Source: Artemisia argyi (lineage: Eukaryota > Streptophyta > Magnoliopsida > Asterales > Asteraceae). Taken from it: a stretch of 64,000 bases of DNA. The stretch lies in assembly GCA_030686995.1 (NCBI GenBank), contig CM060703.1, positions 111,692,361-111,756,360 on the forward strand, written 5' to 3'. Numbering within the stretch: the stretch's first letter is position 1; each line of letters opens with the position of its first letter. A program made the position numbers and the translations under genes. Shown here piece after piece: positions 1 to 11,755 of this stretch. The notes beneath the pieces are model-generated. The model searched no databases, was not told the origin of the DNA, and saw nothing but the letters and a program-made list of their open reading frames with translations.

Positions 1-1672
1 AGTTGGAAATTTCTACGACGAAAGACACGAATAACGGGGATCAAGTGATCAATATTATTGTTATTCATCGAGAAGGTATACAAACAAGAGCACGAAGAAA
101 AAGATAGAGTAAAGAAATCTAATAAAAATAAAATAAAAATCTCACTTGATAGGAATCTTGTGAGTAGGCATAAATTAAATAAAAATAAAAACCTAAGGAA
201 TAACTATTCCCCCGCAACGGCGCCAAAAACTTGATGCGAGGATTGCGGCCTCAAAAAATGTTTTACGTCTTAAGGGATCTTGAGAAGCTTGCAATCCTCC
301 AGGCAGTGTACCTGGTCATTGTATTGTACTATACGTATGTCCGGGGGATTGATCGTTCTCTAGAGAAATAGTGTCGTTAGGTTGAAGTTTATGTCAATTT
401 AAGCCTAAGGGTAAGGGATGATTTTATTTTTATTTTTTATGTTTTATGAAAGCAGTAAAAATCTCAGTTTTGAAGGAGTAGGCGGCATTAGTTGTTAGTC
501 AACTAACCCAAAACTAATAATTAAACTAAAAATTAAAATAACAAGAAAATAAAAGTAGCGAACTACTTATGAGAAGACAAACGTCTTTACTTAGATATAA
601 TTACTCCCTAGTTATCTTTTATTGATTCATTGAATGTCACAGTATAATTGTTTTAGTTGAAGCATTGTATTCCCTAATACCAGTCGTGGGGGTGTGTGAG
701 CTTCCCCAACTCTATAAATATCAATTTCTCCGATGACTGCGCATTAAGCGCCCTAATCATAGAATCACTAACATCTATTCATGCATTAAATACAACGAGA
801 AAAACCGTAGTGCACATACGATTAAGTTTCTAAGACGTTCAAGCTAGTTATACAAAGGAGGTCAGCCAGTTTTCTTAGCCTAATTGAAGCAATCAACTAA
901 ACAATAGACAACTCATCAATAATTAATAACTAGGTTTCATTAGATCTATGAAAACACTAACAAACTTAAGCTAACATGTTAATAGGAAGAAAAGATAACC
1001 AAATAATGAAACAACACATAGACATATTGAATGATTAAAAGAAAACTTAACTTCAATTGAACATGGAAGAAAAGAGGGTATGAAAACCCTAAAAATCTTC
1101 TAAAATTCGTAATAGGATTTTTGTCTCCAAAGTTTCGCAATAGTGAAAGAAAAATCAAAATGTATATATTGATTTGCAAGGGTGACGACATCAAGTTATA
1201 AATGCATACGGCGTCAGGTTATAAATCCTGATGCCGTCAGGTCGCCGTTTTTAGGGTCTCGTCTTGTGCAAGATAACCTTCTGATGTCGTCACTTTATAG
1301 CTCTTCTGGGCCGTCTCTCTTTAAGCTAACACCAGACGGCCTACTTGTAAATACACCTGACGTCGTCAGGTGTAAATTCTTTAAAAGTTCATTAGAGCAT
1401 CATGTGTAATATTTCCAAGCTCCATTATCTTCAAGTGATGGCGTCACCTATTAAGGTGTGACGCCGTCATGTGCAATTCCTGATAGGTTTTCCGTGACTT
1501 TCTTATTTTCTTCACTTTTGAGCCCAGAAACATCCAAAATGCTCCAAATTTCAGAAATCACATCCCAAGTACCTAAAATGAGAAAAGAAACGATTTGAGA
1601 GCATATTTGACCGTAAAAACACGATTTAAGGCTTAAATGACCTTTAAAAGCGTACCAAATAAATCCTTATCA
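1..1672 (-). mobile_element. Element F: 5' end of a Gypsy/Athila-like LTR retrotransposon (partial)
   Basis: Read on the minus strand, the sequence runs from an LTR (232-1672) into a primer-binding site and then the internal leader (231 down to 1), which leaves the window. The primer-binding site is the complement of 'cggcgccaaaaactt' near 217-231, i.e. TTTTTGGCGCCG, a form typical of Athila/Tat-type Gypsy elements. The LTR begins and ends TG...CA on both strands. The internal leader resembles those of elements A, B and C. No coding region is visible in this part. The right flank after the LTR is GGTGT (1673-1677), but the matching TSD would lie outside the window. Confidence 0.8.
232..1672 (-). 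repeat. 5' LTR of element F
   Basis: This 1441-bp segment begins TGATGCGAGG and ends CTTATCA on the plus strand. It shares with the LTRs of A, B and C the U5 block around 'gcagtgtacctgg', the poly-purine blocks and a cluster of TGACG/CGTCA half-sites (about 1182-1470). In element orientation that cluster lies just upstream of a TATA-like 'tatata' (about 1162-1170). It is clearly a diverged member of the same family. The two small ORFs here (979-1194, 1182-1409) are LTR sequence, not genes. Confidence 0.8.
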
Positions 1673-2023
1673 GGTGTTTAGTTGTGCAATTATGATCAAA
1701 CGAATAAATGCTTAAGCTATAAAAAAAATCCTGGACTATGTTTAGAATACATTTTCATAAGTTTTAATCTAAGGTTTACTTGAGGATAAGTAAAGTTATA
1801 GTAGGGGATATTTGAGGATATCAAATAATAATATTTTATTGGCATATTTTATCCTATCTTTATCGCTTGTTTTATATTATTTTAAATGAGAATTGATACT
1901 TAATCTCTTACTTTTATAAATCTCAGTTATAAACAAGCATTTGGTGAAAGTCAGCTATTTTGGACGTAAATTAGAGCAAAATGGATCGATGGAAAAGTCT
2001 ACTGAACTAAAGGAAGATATGAC
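1673..2023. other. Recipient DNA of element A, left part (possible LTR fragment H)
   Basis: AT-rich and non-coding. It is continuous with 21235 onward once element A and one copy of the TSD ATGAC are removed. The string 'gctattttggacgt' (about 1955) is shared with the start of the element B LTR, which suggests that the recipient is itself a diverged LTR (H). No gene is seen. Confidence 0.5.
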
Positions 2024-2372
2024 TGATGCGTGGGAATCGCAACAGGCTTTACCTCTCGAGGGATCTCGAGAAGCTTACAACCCCCACCAGGCAGTGTACC
2101 TGATCGTTGTAGTATAGTATAGTGACAAGTACCGGGGGATTGATCGTTCAGCTAGGAATAGTGTCGCTAGGATTGAAATTAATCTAACTAGGTCTAAAGG
2201 TGAAGGATGATTCTTTTTATGTTTTTATGTTTTATGAAAACCAAGTAAAAATCTCGGGTATTGGGAGAATGGGCGGAATTAGTTGCTAATCAACTAGCCC
2301 AAAAGCTACTAATTAATCTAATAAACAAGAAAATAAACTAAGGTTCTATAAGATAAGTGAAGCATGTCTACC
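2024..2372 (-). repeat. 3' LTR of element A, first fragment
   Basis: Begins TGATGCGTGGG and is nearly identical to 19721-20069. It is interrupted after CTACC (2368-2372) by Copia element G and resumes at 14938. Confidence 0.93.
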
Positions 2373-2731
2373 TGTTAGGAATACAAATATTCCTGTAAAA
2401 GTCTCGGTCACCTAATGATTGTAATAGCATTAAGGTAGCTCGTAGTTAGTTAGTTTATTAGTTAATTAGTATTAGATTAAGTAACACCGTGGAAGAAGGA
2501 ACGGGTCTTTACCCACTGTATGCCTGATCCACAGCCCGGGAGTGGGCGTTATATTGTAACTATAAATACCCCTCTCCACATGTGGAGAGGGTTGGACCTT
2601 CATTATTTTCAATCTAATCTTTTCCTTTTTCTTTCAAGGTTCCTCTCTTTCTCTTCTCTCCTCCCTTCTTCCATTTCTACGCCTAACACACCACCACTTA
2701 ATCATGTTTCCAACTTAATTAGTATTCTACA
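2373..2731 (+). repeat. 5' LTR of Copia element G
   Basis: 359 bp, TG...CA. It contains a TATA box (TATAAATA, 2561-2568) followed at once by a perfect 22-bp palindrome (2570-2591, half-site CCCTCTCCACA). The 80-aa ORF from 2520 is LTR sequence and not a gene. Confidence 0.96.
2561..2591 (+). promoter_or_regulatory. TATA box and overlapping palindrome in the G 5' LTR
   Basis: TATAAATA at 2561-2568 is the only strong TATA box in the LTR. The adjoining palindrome covers the place, about 25-30 nt downstream, where transcription would be expected to start. The same arrangement is in the 3' LTR (14767-14797). Confidence 0.65.
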
Positions 2732-2733
2732 AT

Positions 2734-2747
2734 TGGTATCAAGAGCC
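2734..2747 (+). other. Primer-binding site of element G
   Basis: TGGTATCAAGAGCC lies 2 nt after the 5' LTR. It corresponds to the initiator methionine tRNA 3' end (the usual form is TGGTATCAGAGC), the common primer for plant Copia elements. It carries one extra A relative to the usual form. Confidence 0.85.
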
Positions 2748-2979
2748 ATGGTTTCATCTTAGGGCCTTGTAGAATCGAATTTGATGATGTTTTGAGTGGT
2801 TTTGTGAGTTTAGTGCCACTTTCTTGGAAAACATATTGGTTCTATCCCTCTAGTGTTGTTATACATGTTTGTGATGTCCTTTTATGTTCATTAGTGTTTG
2901 TGGAACACTGTAGTGGAGAGTGTGTTACTATATCATCAAGCTATTTGAAGTTTGGAATTGTTTTTAGGCGTTTTTCTTA

Positions 2980-3545
2980 GTTGCGGTTAAGTCCTCTGGT
3001 TCATTTCTTAGTTGCGGTTAAGTCCTGCGAGCTGCGATTAACTTTTTGCGTTTACTATTTCGGGTATACAAACAAAACGCAACGAAAGTGACAGTTTTGG
3101 ACTTTTGTCTCTGCGGTTAGATTCTGCGGTTAAGTCTTCCTCAGCTTGCGTATTGCGTCTAGGTTCTGCGGTTAAATATTTTGCGTTTGGTTCTAAGTAC
3201 TGCGGTTAGATTCTCTGCGGTTAAGTGTGTTGCGGTTAACTCATTCCGGTTAAGTGTCTTGTGTTCGAATGCATTGCGGTTAACTTTTTCTGAGGTTAGT
3301 TATAATCTGCGGTTAGTGTCTTGCGGTTAGTATTATTGGTCTGCGGTTCGTGTAGGTTGTGGTTAGTTCATATTGCGACTGGATTTTGTTGCGGTTTGGT
3401 ATAACTTGCGGTTAGTATCTTTGGCCTGCGGTTTGCTCTGGTTGCGGTTAGCTCATACTGCGGTTGGTTTGTGCTCTGCGGTTTGGTCAAGTTGTGGTTA
3501 AGTTGCGGTTGGTTTTTATTGTGGTTAAGTTGTGGTTAACTTATT
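2980..3545 (+). repeat. TGCGGTTA-repeat leader of element G
   Basis: The 560 bp before gag carry about 30 copies of a degenerate 8-10-mer, KTGCGGTTAR, at irregular spacing; examples are near 2983, 3014, 3111, 3125, 3204, 3224, 3262, 3308, 3322, 3438 and 3462. The core CGGTTA fits the plant MYB site CNGTTR. The array ends only a few bases before the gag start codon. Confidence 0.85.
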
Positions 3546-3549
3546 TGTG

Positions 3550-6096
3550 ATGTCGACTTCTTCCGATGACATTCAAGCTGCGGGGTCTGACACCCGACCT
3601 CCGATGTTGGACAGAACTGACTATGAATCATGGGCTCAAAGGATACGGCTGTACTGTCTAGGTAAAGATAATGGGGTTAACATTCTGAAATCCATTGATG
3701 AGGGACCCTTTCAAGTGGGTACTACTAGAGACACGATTTCAGAAGCAACTGATCAATCACCGGCCGTGTTTGGTCCTAATAGACCTCGCACTTACAATGA
3801 GTTGTCTGAAGAAGAAAAGAAACGCTATGATGCAGACATTAGAGCATCTAATATCATCATTCAAGGCCTTCCCAAAGATGTCTACAAACTGATCAACTTC
3901 AACACTGAAGCAAAGGCGGTCTGGGATAATGTCAAAATGCTTCTTGCAGGGTCTGAGTTAACAAAAGAAGATCGTGAGTCACAGCTTTACGATGAATTTG
4001 AGCATTTCAAAATGAATCCAGGTGAAAGTATCACTGACTATTACGTCAGATTTCACAAGCTGGTCAATGACTTGAGAGTTATCAAGATGACAATGCCCAA
4101 CATACAGCTCAATTCAAAATTCGTGAACAACATGGCACCGGAATGGGATAGGTTTGTCACGGCTGTGAAGCTCAACAAGGGTCTCAGGCATACCAATCAT
4201 GAACAGCTGTATGCGTATCTCCAGCAACATGAGAAACATGCAGCTTATGATCGGCTAATGCGAGAAAAGCTCAATCCGTCTGCAACAAATGAATCTCTTG
4301 CTTTTGTCTCCAATGTTCAACAACCTAATCAAACCTCTAAAGATCAAGTTCAACCATCACAATCATCCTCCAGGTCTACCCCAACCATTAGTCAATCATC
4401 AACTCCCTCACCATCTGCATTGAATACTCAACTTGATTCTGGGTATTCTCACACTGACATGATGATTGATAATCTCTCCAACCAAGTGTCTTTATTGGTC
4501 CAACAGTTCAGGGCTGCACTCCCATCTACTAACAACCAGCTCAGAATCTCATCTAATCCACGTAATCAGGCAGTCATTGAAGATGGTCGGGTAGTGGTGC
4601 AGAATGTGCAGGGAAGACAGAACTTCAACCAAAGAAATGCTGGTAGAGAGAATGGGCAGTACAGAGTTGGGAATGCTCTTCAAGCACAAGCTAAGCAACC
4701 AAAATGCTACAACTGCGGAGGGTTGGGCCACATTGCTAGGAATTGCACTCTCCCAAAACGTCCCCAAAACTCTGAGTACTTCAAAGACAAGATGCTGCTA
4801 ATGCAGGCACAAGAAAATGGGACTGTGTTGGATGAAGAAGCTTTGCTCTTTCTGGCTGGTAATGATGGGAACACCTTTGACGCTGATGTGGATGATCAAC
4901 CTATTCAGGACATGGCTCTTAATGATCCGAATATCTTTCAAGTTGAAGAGTGTGATGCATTTGACTCAGACGTGGATGATGAACCAACTGCTCAAACAAT
5001 CTTCATGGCTAATCTGTCTGCAGCAGCATCCTCCTCACAGCATCCTGATTCATCCATTACGTCTGCTATCTCTGAGGTACCAACATCTTCTATACATGAT
5101 CTGAATGATTCTGCACCTGTACAGGGGGCATGTGGCCCTGTACAACTCAAGAATATTGTCAACACAGACATCACAAATATGGGTAATACCAATAATATCC
5201 CATATGAAATGTATGTGAATGACAATGGAACCCAAGTTGTACCGAGTGACATGCCGTCTATTGATTCTAGTAACCATGAGATGTATGAGCACTCTATATA
5301 CAACCCTGATGATTCTCTGATCACTAGAATTAACGCCCTTAAGGATCAAGTAAACATTTATGAGCAGCGTGCTAAGTTTGAGTTGAATGAACGTGAGCAG
5401 AAAATGGAATGGCAACTGCGTACTTACATATCTGAAAATAATTCCAAACAAGAATCATTAAAAAGGGAACTAGTTTCTTTAAAGAGCCAATTGAATCAAA
5501 CCGTCAAACAAAAACTTGAGGTTCAAAAAGGTTTGACTACAATCAAACAAGAATTCAAGGATAAAGAAACTAAACTTCTAAATGACTTCTCAAAATTAAA
5601 AACGTTAAAAAATAAATTGGAAGATAAGTTGTACACACAGGGCCAAACCATTCAATCTGCTCAAATGTTGGAAAGCCACAGGAAGTTAAGTGATGAATTT
5701 AGTGAACATGATACTTCCAAACCCAAAGCAAGATTCCTTAAAATAGGTCTAGGTGCACAACCTGCATTATATGATGCAAAAACTATGCTTGAACCTAACC
5801 ATGCACCTCCTGATACTCGATCCTATGACCACATCAATGAGGCAGAGGATAGAACTAGGGCAAAACTTGCTGAACGGTTAAAGGATCCTAAATGCATTGC
5901 TAAGAATCTCGTGTTTCACTATGATTATGCCAATGACAATCACACTGCAATTTTTGTTCCTCAAAAGAGAATTTGTCCTGAAAAAGTGTTTTGGAATATT
6001 GACATTGAGAAATTGCAAGCTGAAAGAGTTGTAGGCAACACACGCACTATGTTTAGAATTGCTCACCCAACCTGCCTATCCCCTGAACACACCTAG
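3550..6096 (+). CDS. gag: Copia gag polyprotein of element G (5' part of a broken gag-pol frame)
   Basis: Structural protein that would assemble the cytoplasmic virus-like particle and bind the element RNA. The first ATG in frame is at 3550 (MSTSSDD...). The N-terminal third is a plant Copia gag (UBN2-type) domain with the landmarks YESWAQRIRLYC, ASNIIIQGLP and DEFEHFKMNPGESI. A CCHC zinc knuckle, CYNCGGLGHIARNC, lies at about 4708-4749. It is followed by an acidic, Ser-rich stretch and a long coiled coil (about 5330-5670: INALKDQVNIYEQRAKFELN and on). The frame ends at 6096 while related polyproteins continue, and the continuation is in the +1-related frame from about 6059. So this is a frameshift, not a natural end. 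It directly follows the TGCGGTTA leader. Confidence 0.9.
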   Translation: MSTSSDDIQAAGSDTRPPMLDRTDYESWAQRIRLYCLGKDNGVNILKSIDEGPFQVGTTRDTISEATDQSPAVFGPNRPRTYNELSEEEKKRYDADIRASNIIIQGLPKDVYKLINFNTEAKAVWDNVKMLLAGSELTKEDRESQLYDEFEHFKMNPGESITDYYVRFHKLVNDLRVIKMTMPNIQLNSKFVNNMAPEWDRFVTAVKLNKGLRHTNHEQLYAYLQQHEKHAAYDRLMREKLNPSATNESLAFVSNVQQPNQTSKDQVQPSQSSSRSTPTISQSSTPSPSALNTQLDSGYSHTDMMIDNLSNQVSLLVQQFRAALPSTNNQLRISSNPRNQAVIEDGRVVVQNVQGRQNFNQRNAGRENGQYRVGNALQAQAKQPKCYNCGGLGHIARNCTLPKRPQNSEYFKDKMLLMQAQENGTVLDEEALLFLAGNDGNTFDADVDDQPIQDMALNDPNIFQVEECDAFDSDVDDEPTAQTIFMANLSAAASSSQHPDSSITSAISEVPTSSIHDLNDSAPVQGACGPVQLKNIVNTDITNMGNTNNIPYEMYVNDNGTQVVPSDMPSIDSSNHEMYEHSIYNPDDSLITRINALKDQVNIYEQRAKFELNEREQKMEWQLRTYISENNSKQESLKRELVSLKSQLNQTVKQKLEVQKGLTTIKQEFKDKETKLLNDFSKLKTLKNKLEDKLYTQGQTIQSAQMLESHRKLSDEFSEHDTSKPKARFLKIGLGAQPALYDAKTMLEPNHAPPDTRSYDHINEAEDRTRAKLAERLKDPKCIAKNLVFHYDYANDNHTAIFVPQKRICPEKVFWNIDIEKLQAERVVGNTRTMFRIAHPTCLSPEHT

Positions 6097-8224
6097 TCAT
6101 CTTGTCCCTCTCACTCTTCCCACACAATGTAATACTCTAATTGGGCTGTATGTGCTTGGTCAATTGTTCAATGACTTTGAGAAAACCTGTAAAATAAGAA
6201 TTACACCTACAGGGATTACAGAAGGGGAAAGGGGTTTTGAGCAAACAAAACAGTGTTACCTAACAGAAGTTATGCCATTTTTTAAACTTCTAAAAGAACA
6301 TTTTGAGGGACTTAAAAACACCATTAATGATGATGTGAGTCAAATGAAAAAGGTTTTTAATGAAGTGAAAAGTGAGGGTAACCAACTTGCTATTGATCTC
6401 AAACACAGTGAAATTGTCAAGAAAAACATTCTCATCATGAATGATAATTTGATTGCTAACTGCATTGCTAAAGATGTGTTTTATACTGTTACCGACTCTG
6501 CGCTATCTGCTCGACAATTTCATGAAATGTCAGTTACTCTGAATGTCTTCCAAAATCGTGTGATTGAGCTTGAGGGGGAGAATTACAAACTTATTAAAAA
6601 AATTCAAAACGATGATCATGATAACATGGTCAGGAATTTCTCAAAACTAGAAGTTGATAATTTGAACCTACAATTAAAATATCAACATCTAGAAGAAAGT
6701 ATAAAAATATCAAATGCCAAGATATCTTCGGAAGTTCCTGAATTTGATACATGTTTTGAATTAGCCAAAAAGGATGAAGTAATTCAAGCTCACTCTAACA
6801 CGATTCGGAAGTTGAAGGTCCAAATTGCACAATTAAAATCGAACAGAAACGATGTGATCAGTACCAATTACCAGAAGTCTATGGATTCTCAAAATTTTCA
6901 AAAACAGGGCATTATCAATGAATTACAACATGAAAATGAGTGGCTTCGTGCTGAAATGTCCAACGCTAAACAACGTTATAAAGAATTGTTTGAGTCAATC
7001 AAAACAACACGTGACCAAAACAATGAGAAAGTCACTTCTTTGTTAAATGAAATTGAGAATCTAAAGACCATGGTAAAGGGTAAAATGCCCGTTGTTTCAT
7101 GTGATCATGCAATGTCCAAGATACCTGCTTGTAATAAATATGTGTGCGATGCTGTGAATGTTTCTCTTCCCCTTAGGAACAATAAGTTAGTTCATAATAA
7201 CTATCTTAGAAATCTTAAGGATTGTCTGGCCATACTTAGAGAAACCATTGAAGATGAGAGGATTGCTAAACCACTTGATGATGGTATTATTGGTGCGTGC
7301 TTTCTCACCAATAGGGCCCAGGAATTGTTAGAATATACCATAGGATCATGCCCCAAGAATGATACCAAGTCGGATAGGACAACTGCATTGCACCCTCTCA
7401 GTGGCAACAAGCATGTCACAGTTGACTTTCCTCAAATCATGCCTCAATCCTCCATCTTGATCACCAGTAAACAAGTAGCAACTAATCAGACTAATGTTCC
7501 CATCATTGCTTCTACAGGAGTAAAAGGTGTATCTAATGCAAGCAAGTTACAGCCTAAGAGCAATACAAAGAATGATAGGACTTTGCCAGCTAAGAGCTCA
7601 CTTGTGAAGGAAGTAGAAGAGTCATCTAGGAACAATAAAGTGTTGCTTAGTGAAAGGAATCGAGTTATTTCAAACTTTTGTGTGAACAATGATGTAACTA
7701 ATTCGAATTCTGATGCTATTTGTAAGACATGTAACAAATGCTTATTGTATGGTAATCATGATGCATGTGCTGTGCCTTTTCTTAAATCTATTATACGATC
7801 ACCAGATATGAATGTTTCGAGTGTTAAACGAGCAAAACAAGTCTGGAATAAAACAGGAAAAGTGTTCACTAATGTTGGTTATCAATGGAGACCCACTGGA
7901 AGGAAATTCACTCCGAGGAAAATGTGCCCAGTAACTAGGACTACCAACTCTAGAGATATGCCTATTAGGAAGTGGAGACCTACTGGTAGACTATTTCCTA
8001 TAGATGCAATAGATACCACCTCTAGTCCTAGTGCATCAAAATGTGAACACTTCAGTGAGATACCTGTCACTTATGATAATCCAATATTTGTGTGTTCTAA
8101 CCAAATGGACCCCAATTGTATGTGGGGCTCCAGCTTTTTCAGTTATCCACGATTGTCTGGCTTCAAATGCAGGTCGTACAAATCGTCCTTTGGTATTTGG
8201 ACTCAGGCTGCTCAAAACATATGA
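6059..8224 (+). CDS. Continuation of the element G polyprotein: coiled-coil spacer between gag and protease
   Basis: Open for 721 codons in frame 2, with no ATG needed because it continues the gag frame after the shift near 6059-6075. It contains a conserved block, [20 protein letters not shown], found in large Asteraceae Copia polyproteins. Heptad-rich coiled coils follow (about 6530-7060), then a Cys-rich patch ([16 protein letters not shown], about 7720-7770) and a basic WRPTGR repeat (7890-7900, 7974-7990). No enzyme motif is seen. A second shift near 8190-8215 returns to frame 1, where the protease begins. The region is unusually long for Copia elements and its role is not known to me. 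Confidence 0.75.
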   Translation: MLTQPAYPLNTPSHLVPLTLPTQCNTLIGLYVLGQLFNDFEKTCKIRITPTGITEGERGFEQTKQCYLTEVMPFFKLLKEHFEGLKNTINDDVSQMKKVFNEVKSEGNQLAIDLKHSEIVKKNILIMNDNLIANCIAKDVFYTVTDSALSARQFHEMSVTLNVFQNRVIELEGENYKLIKKIQNDDHDNMVRNFSKLEVDNLNLQLKYQHLEESIKISNAKISSEVPEFDTCFELAKKDEVIQAHSNTIRKLKVQIAQLKSNRNDVISTNYQKSMDSQNFQKQGIINELQHENEWLRAEMSNAKQRYKELFESIKTTRDQNNEKVTSLLNEIENLKTMVKGKMPVVSCDHAMSKIPACNKYVCDAVNVSLPLRNNKLVHNNYLRNLKDCLAILRETIEDERIAKPLDDGIIGACFLTNRAQELLEYTIGSCPKNDTKSDRTTALHPLSGNKHVTVDFPQIMPQSSILITSKQVATNQTNVPIIASTGVKGVSNASKLQPKSNTKNDRTLPAKSSLVKEVEESSRNNKVLLSERNRVISNFCVNNDVTNSNSDAICKTCNKCLLYGNHDACAVPFLKSIIRSPDMNVSSVKRAKQVWNKTGKVFTNVGYQWRPTGRKFTPRKMCPVTRTTNSRDMPIRKWRPTGRLFPIDAIDTTSSPSASKCEHFSEIPVTYDNPIFVCSNQMDPNCMWGSSFFSYPRLSGFKCRSYKSSFGIWTQAAQNI

Positions 8225-11200
8225 CTGGTGATCGCTCAAGGCTCAAGAATTTCGTGGAAAAATTTATTGGTACGGTTAGGTTTGGGAATGACCATTTTGG
8301 GTCTATAATGGGTTATGGTGATTATGTCTTTGGAGACAGTGTCATATCCAGAGTATACTACGTGGAAGGTCTCGGGCACAATCTATTTTCTGTTGGTCAA
8401 TTCTGTGACTCAGATCTCGAAGTCGCCTTCAGAAAGCACACCTGTTTTGTTAGAGAATTAGATGGTGTTGATCTTCTCAAGGGGAGTCGGGGCACTAATC
8501 TTTACACCATCTCCATCGAAGATATGCTACGGTCCTCTCCAATTTGTCTGCTCTCTAAAGCATCCAAGAACAAGTCATGGTTGTGGCATCGACGTTTAAA
8601 CCATTTGAACTTCGGTACCATCAATGAACTTACACGGAAGGATCTTGTTCGAGGTTTGCCCAGACTCAAGTATGAAAAAGATCATCTGTGTTCCGCCTGT
8701 CAAATGGGCAAAAGCAAAAAGCATACCCATAAACCCAAAACCGTCAATTCTATTATGGAAGTTCTTCATACCCTTCATATGGATCTTTGTGGACCAATGA
8801 GGATTCAAAGTATCAATGGAAAGAAATATGTGCTGGTTATTGTTGATGATCACTCTCGATTCACATGGGTGAAGTTTCTACGATCAAAAGATGAAACTCC
8901 GGAAACCATCATCAAACTCATCAAGATGTTGCAAGTCCGTCTCAACAAAACAGTTAGAGTCGTTCGTACTGATAATGGAACAGAATTTGTGAACAGACAA
9001 CTTACTCTATTTTATGAAGGTTTCGGGATTAGTCATCAAAAGAGCATACCAAGAACTCCTCAACAAAATGGAGTTGTAGAAAGACGCAATCGCACCTTAG
9101 TTGAAGCTGCAAGGACTATGCTCATCTTTTCCAAAGCTCCTCTATTTCTTTGGGCTGAGGCAATTGCCACCGCATGTTACACTCAGAACCGATCCTTGAT
9201 ACATCCTCTCCACTGCAAAACTCCCTATGAACTGGTCCATGGCAGAAAACCCGACCTTTCGTTTCTTCGAGTTTTTGGTGCACTGTGCTATCCTACAAAT
9301 GACAGTGAAGACCTTGGGAAACTCAAGGCCAAGGCCGACATTGGTTTCTTCGTTGGCTATGCTCCAGAGCGAAAGGGGTACCGAATCTACAACAAACGTA
9401 CCAGAGATATAATGGAAACAATCCACGTTACTTTCGATGAGCTGACTGAGCAACCGGTTCCTGGACAATCAAGTTCTGGACCCGTACCTAACCTTTTGTC
9501 CCCTGGACCAATTAGTTCCAGGCTTGTACAGAATCCCATTCCTGCTACTCCTTTTGTACCCCCTACGAGTGAAGATTGGAAGAAATTGTTTGACCCAATG
9601 TTTGATGAATACTTTGAGCCTCAACAGATGAATGCTCCCGAAGCAACAATGGTTCAACCACCAGATGGGGTGGTGAATGATCAAGATAATCATAACGGTC
9701 CATCCACTTCATTGTCATGGGATTCTGAAGCCCCTGCCATCAGTCAATCGGTCAGCACGTCCAATGTCCAACCTTCACTTGCACATCGAGCGGCATATGT
9801 AGATAATTCATCTGAAGTTAATCCTTTTGCTCCACCTGACAATGAGCCATTTGTTAACATCTTTGCCCCTGAACCATCAAATGATGCTACATCCTCAGAT
9901 GAATCTAACACGGCTACCTCAGTTCCACATTCTCAACCCCATGAATACCTTCGAAAATGGACCAATGATCATCCTATTGACAACATCATTGGGAACCCTT
10001 CACGTCCAGTATCAACCCGCAAGCAACTGGCAACTGACGCTTTATGGTGTTTCTTCAATTCTGTTCTCTCTAAAGCTGAACCTAAAAGCGTCAAGGATGC
10101 AATGTCTAAACACTCATGGTTCACTGCAATGGTGGACGAGATTCATGAATTTGACCGACTAGACGTCTGGGAACTAGTACCACCTCCCGAGTGTGCTATG
10201 ATCATTGCTCTCAAATGGATATTCAAGGTCAAACTTGATGAGCATGGAGATGTTCTGAAAAACAAAGCGAGGCTCGTGGCAAAAGGATATCGACAAGAAG
10301 AAGGTATTGACTTTGAAGAATCCTTCGCCCCAGTTGCTAGAATAGAAGCCATAAGGATCTTTCTCGCCAATGCTGCAAGTCAAAACATGGTGGTTTATCA
10401 AATGGATGTCAAGACCGCATTCTTAAATGGGGATCTAAAAGAGGTGGTGTATGTATCTCAACCCGAAGGTTTTGTGGACCCAGATCGCCCTAATCACGTG
10501 TATCGATTAAAGAAGGCTCTATATGGGCTTAAACAAGCACCCAGGGCGTGGTACGACACCTTGTCTAAATTTCTTCTGTCCAACAAATTCTCCAAAGGGG
10601 CTGTTGATCCTACCCTCTTTACCAGAAAAACAGGCAAACACCTTCTACATGTACAAATCTATGTCGATGACATCATCTTTGCCTCGTCTGATCCCTCAGA
10701 ATGTGATCGTTTCTCTCAAGAGATGAGCTCCGAATTCCAAATGTCTATGATGGGTCAAATGTCATTCTTTCTAGGACTGCAAATTTCTCAAAACCCCAAT
10801 GGCATATTCATCAATCAATCCAAATACGCTAATGAAACGTTGAAGAAATTTGGATTCGACTCCAGTGATTCAGTTGATACTCCAATGATTGAACGTTCAA
10901 AGCTTGACGAAGATGATGTGGGAATTCCGGTCGATCAAACCATGTATCGAAGCATGATTGGCTCATTAATGTACCTTACTGCAAGCAGACCCGACCTTCT
11001 GTTCGCAGTTTGCATTTGTGCCCGGTATCAATCCAAACCCACCAAGAAACATTTGGAAGCTGTCAAGAGAGTCTTTCGATACCTTAAAGGAACAATCCAC
11101 ATGGGACTTTGGTACCCTAAAGAAACTTCTATGGCTCTCACAGCATATTCGGATGCTGATCATGCTGGATGTCAAGACACTCGTCGCAGTACATCTGGGG

Positions 11201-11643
11201 GCGCACAGTTTTTAGGAAATAAGCTAGTCAGTTGGTCTTCAAAGAAACAAATGAGTACTTCCATCTCCTCCACTGAAGCTGAATACATTGCCATGTCATC
11301 ATGCTGTGCTCAGATCCTCTGGATGCGATCTCAACTTTCTGACTATGGGCTCATTTGCAATATGGTTCCTATGTACTGTGACAACAAAAGTGCAATTGCA
11401 CTCTGCTGCAACAATGTCCAGCATTCAAGAACTAAACACATTGACATTCGACATCACTTCATCAGGGAACAAGTTGAGAAAGGAATTGTGGAACTTTACT
11501 TTGTGAGGACTGAGTTCCAACTAGCCGATATCTTCACCAAAGCACTTTCTAGGGAACGATTTCACTTCATCCTCCCACGCCTTGGTATGAAGAGTCTCAC
11601 ACCTGAGGATCTCAAATGTCTACAGGAAGATCAAGAGGAGTAA
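8116..11643 (+). CDS. pol: Copia pol of element G: protease, integrase, reverse transcriptase, RNase H
   Basis: Enzymatic part of the polyprotein. Order of domains: aspartic protease core [12 protein letters not shown] (about 8186-8225); GAG_pre-integrase with a zinc-binding H-H-C-C set (HRRLNHLNF ... CSACQMGK, 8587-8712); integrase core with the first Asp in HMDLCGP, the second in RTDNGTEFV and the Glu region [13 protein letters not shown] (8779-9100); reverse transcriptase from [12 protein letters not shown], with [10 protein letters not shown] and the catalytic YVDDIIFAS (10210-10700); and RNase H with [23 protein letters not shown] and the C-terminal DIFTKAL (11150-11545). It ends with TAA at 11641-11643. 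All catalytic residues that I can check are present. It is separated from the upstream part by a frameshift, so the pol domains look intact but cannot be translated continuously with gag. Confidence 0.93.
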   Translation: MYVGLQLFQLSTIVWLQMQVVQIVLWYLDSGCSKHMTGDRSRLKNFVEKFIGTVRFGNDHFGSIMGYGDYVFGDSVISRVYYVEGLGHNLFSVGQFCDSDLEVAFRKHTCFVRELDGVDLLKGSRGTNLYTISIEDMLRSSPICLLSKASKNKSWLWHRRLNHLNFGTINELTRKDLVRGLPRLKYEKDHLCSACQMGKSKKHTHKPKTVNSIMEVLHTLHMDLCGPMRIQSINGKKYVLVIVDDHSRFTWVKFLRSKDETPETIIKLIKMLQVRLNKTVRVVRTDNGTEFVNRQLTLFYEGFGISHQKSIPRTPQQNGVVERRNRTLVEAARTMLIFSKAPLFLWAEAIATACYTQNRSLIHPLHCKTPYELVHGRKPDLSFLRVFGALCYPTNDSEDLGKLKAKADIGFFVGYAPERKGYRIYNKRTRDIMETIHVTFDELTEQPVPGQSSSGPVPNLLSPGPISSRLVQNPIPATPFVPPTSEDWKKLFDPMFDEYFEPQQMNAPEATMVQPPDGVVNDQDNHNGPSTSLSWDSEAPAISQSVSTSNVQPSLAHRAAYVDNSSEVNPFAPPDNEPFVNIFAPEPSNDATSSDESNTATSVPHSQPHEYLRKWTNDHPIDNIIGNPSRPVSTRKQLATDALWCFFNSVLSKAEPKSVKDAMSKHSWFTAMVDEIHEFDRLDVWELVPPPECAMIIALKWIFKVKLDEHGDVLKNKARLVAKGYRQEEGIDFEESFAPVARIEAIRIFLANAASQNMVVYQMDVKTAFLNGDLKEVVYVSQPEGFVDPDRPNHVYRLKKALYGLKQAPRAWYDTLSKFLLSNKFSKGAVDPTLFTRKTGKHLLHVQIYVDDIIFASSDPSECDRFSQEMSSEFQMSMMGQMSFFLGLQISQNPNGIFINQSKYANETLKKFGFDSSDSVDTPMIERSKLDEDDVGIPVDQTMYRSMIGSLMYLTASRPDLLFAVCICARYQSKPTKKHLEAVKRVFRYLKGTIHMGLWYPKETSMALTAYSDADHAGCQDTRRSTSGGAQFLGNKLVSWSSKKQMSTSISSTEAEYIAMSSCCAQILWMRSQLSDYGLICNMVPMYCDNKSAIALCCNNVQHSRTKHIDIRHHFIREQVEKGIVELYFVRTEFQLADIFTKALSRERFHFILPRLGMKSLTPEDLKCLQEDQEE

Positions 11644-11706
11644 AGGGGTTGCTTCAAATATCCTTGTATAGTATCAAATCAAAAAGAAAATAGAAAATTA
11701 TATAAC

Positions 11707-11755
<49 letters not shown>

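Noticed and set aside
2734..2747. tRNA-like match next to LTRs (also 44291-44303, 62106-62119)
   Set aside because: These are primer-binding sites of 13-14 nt and not tRNA genes.
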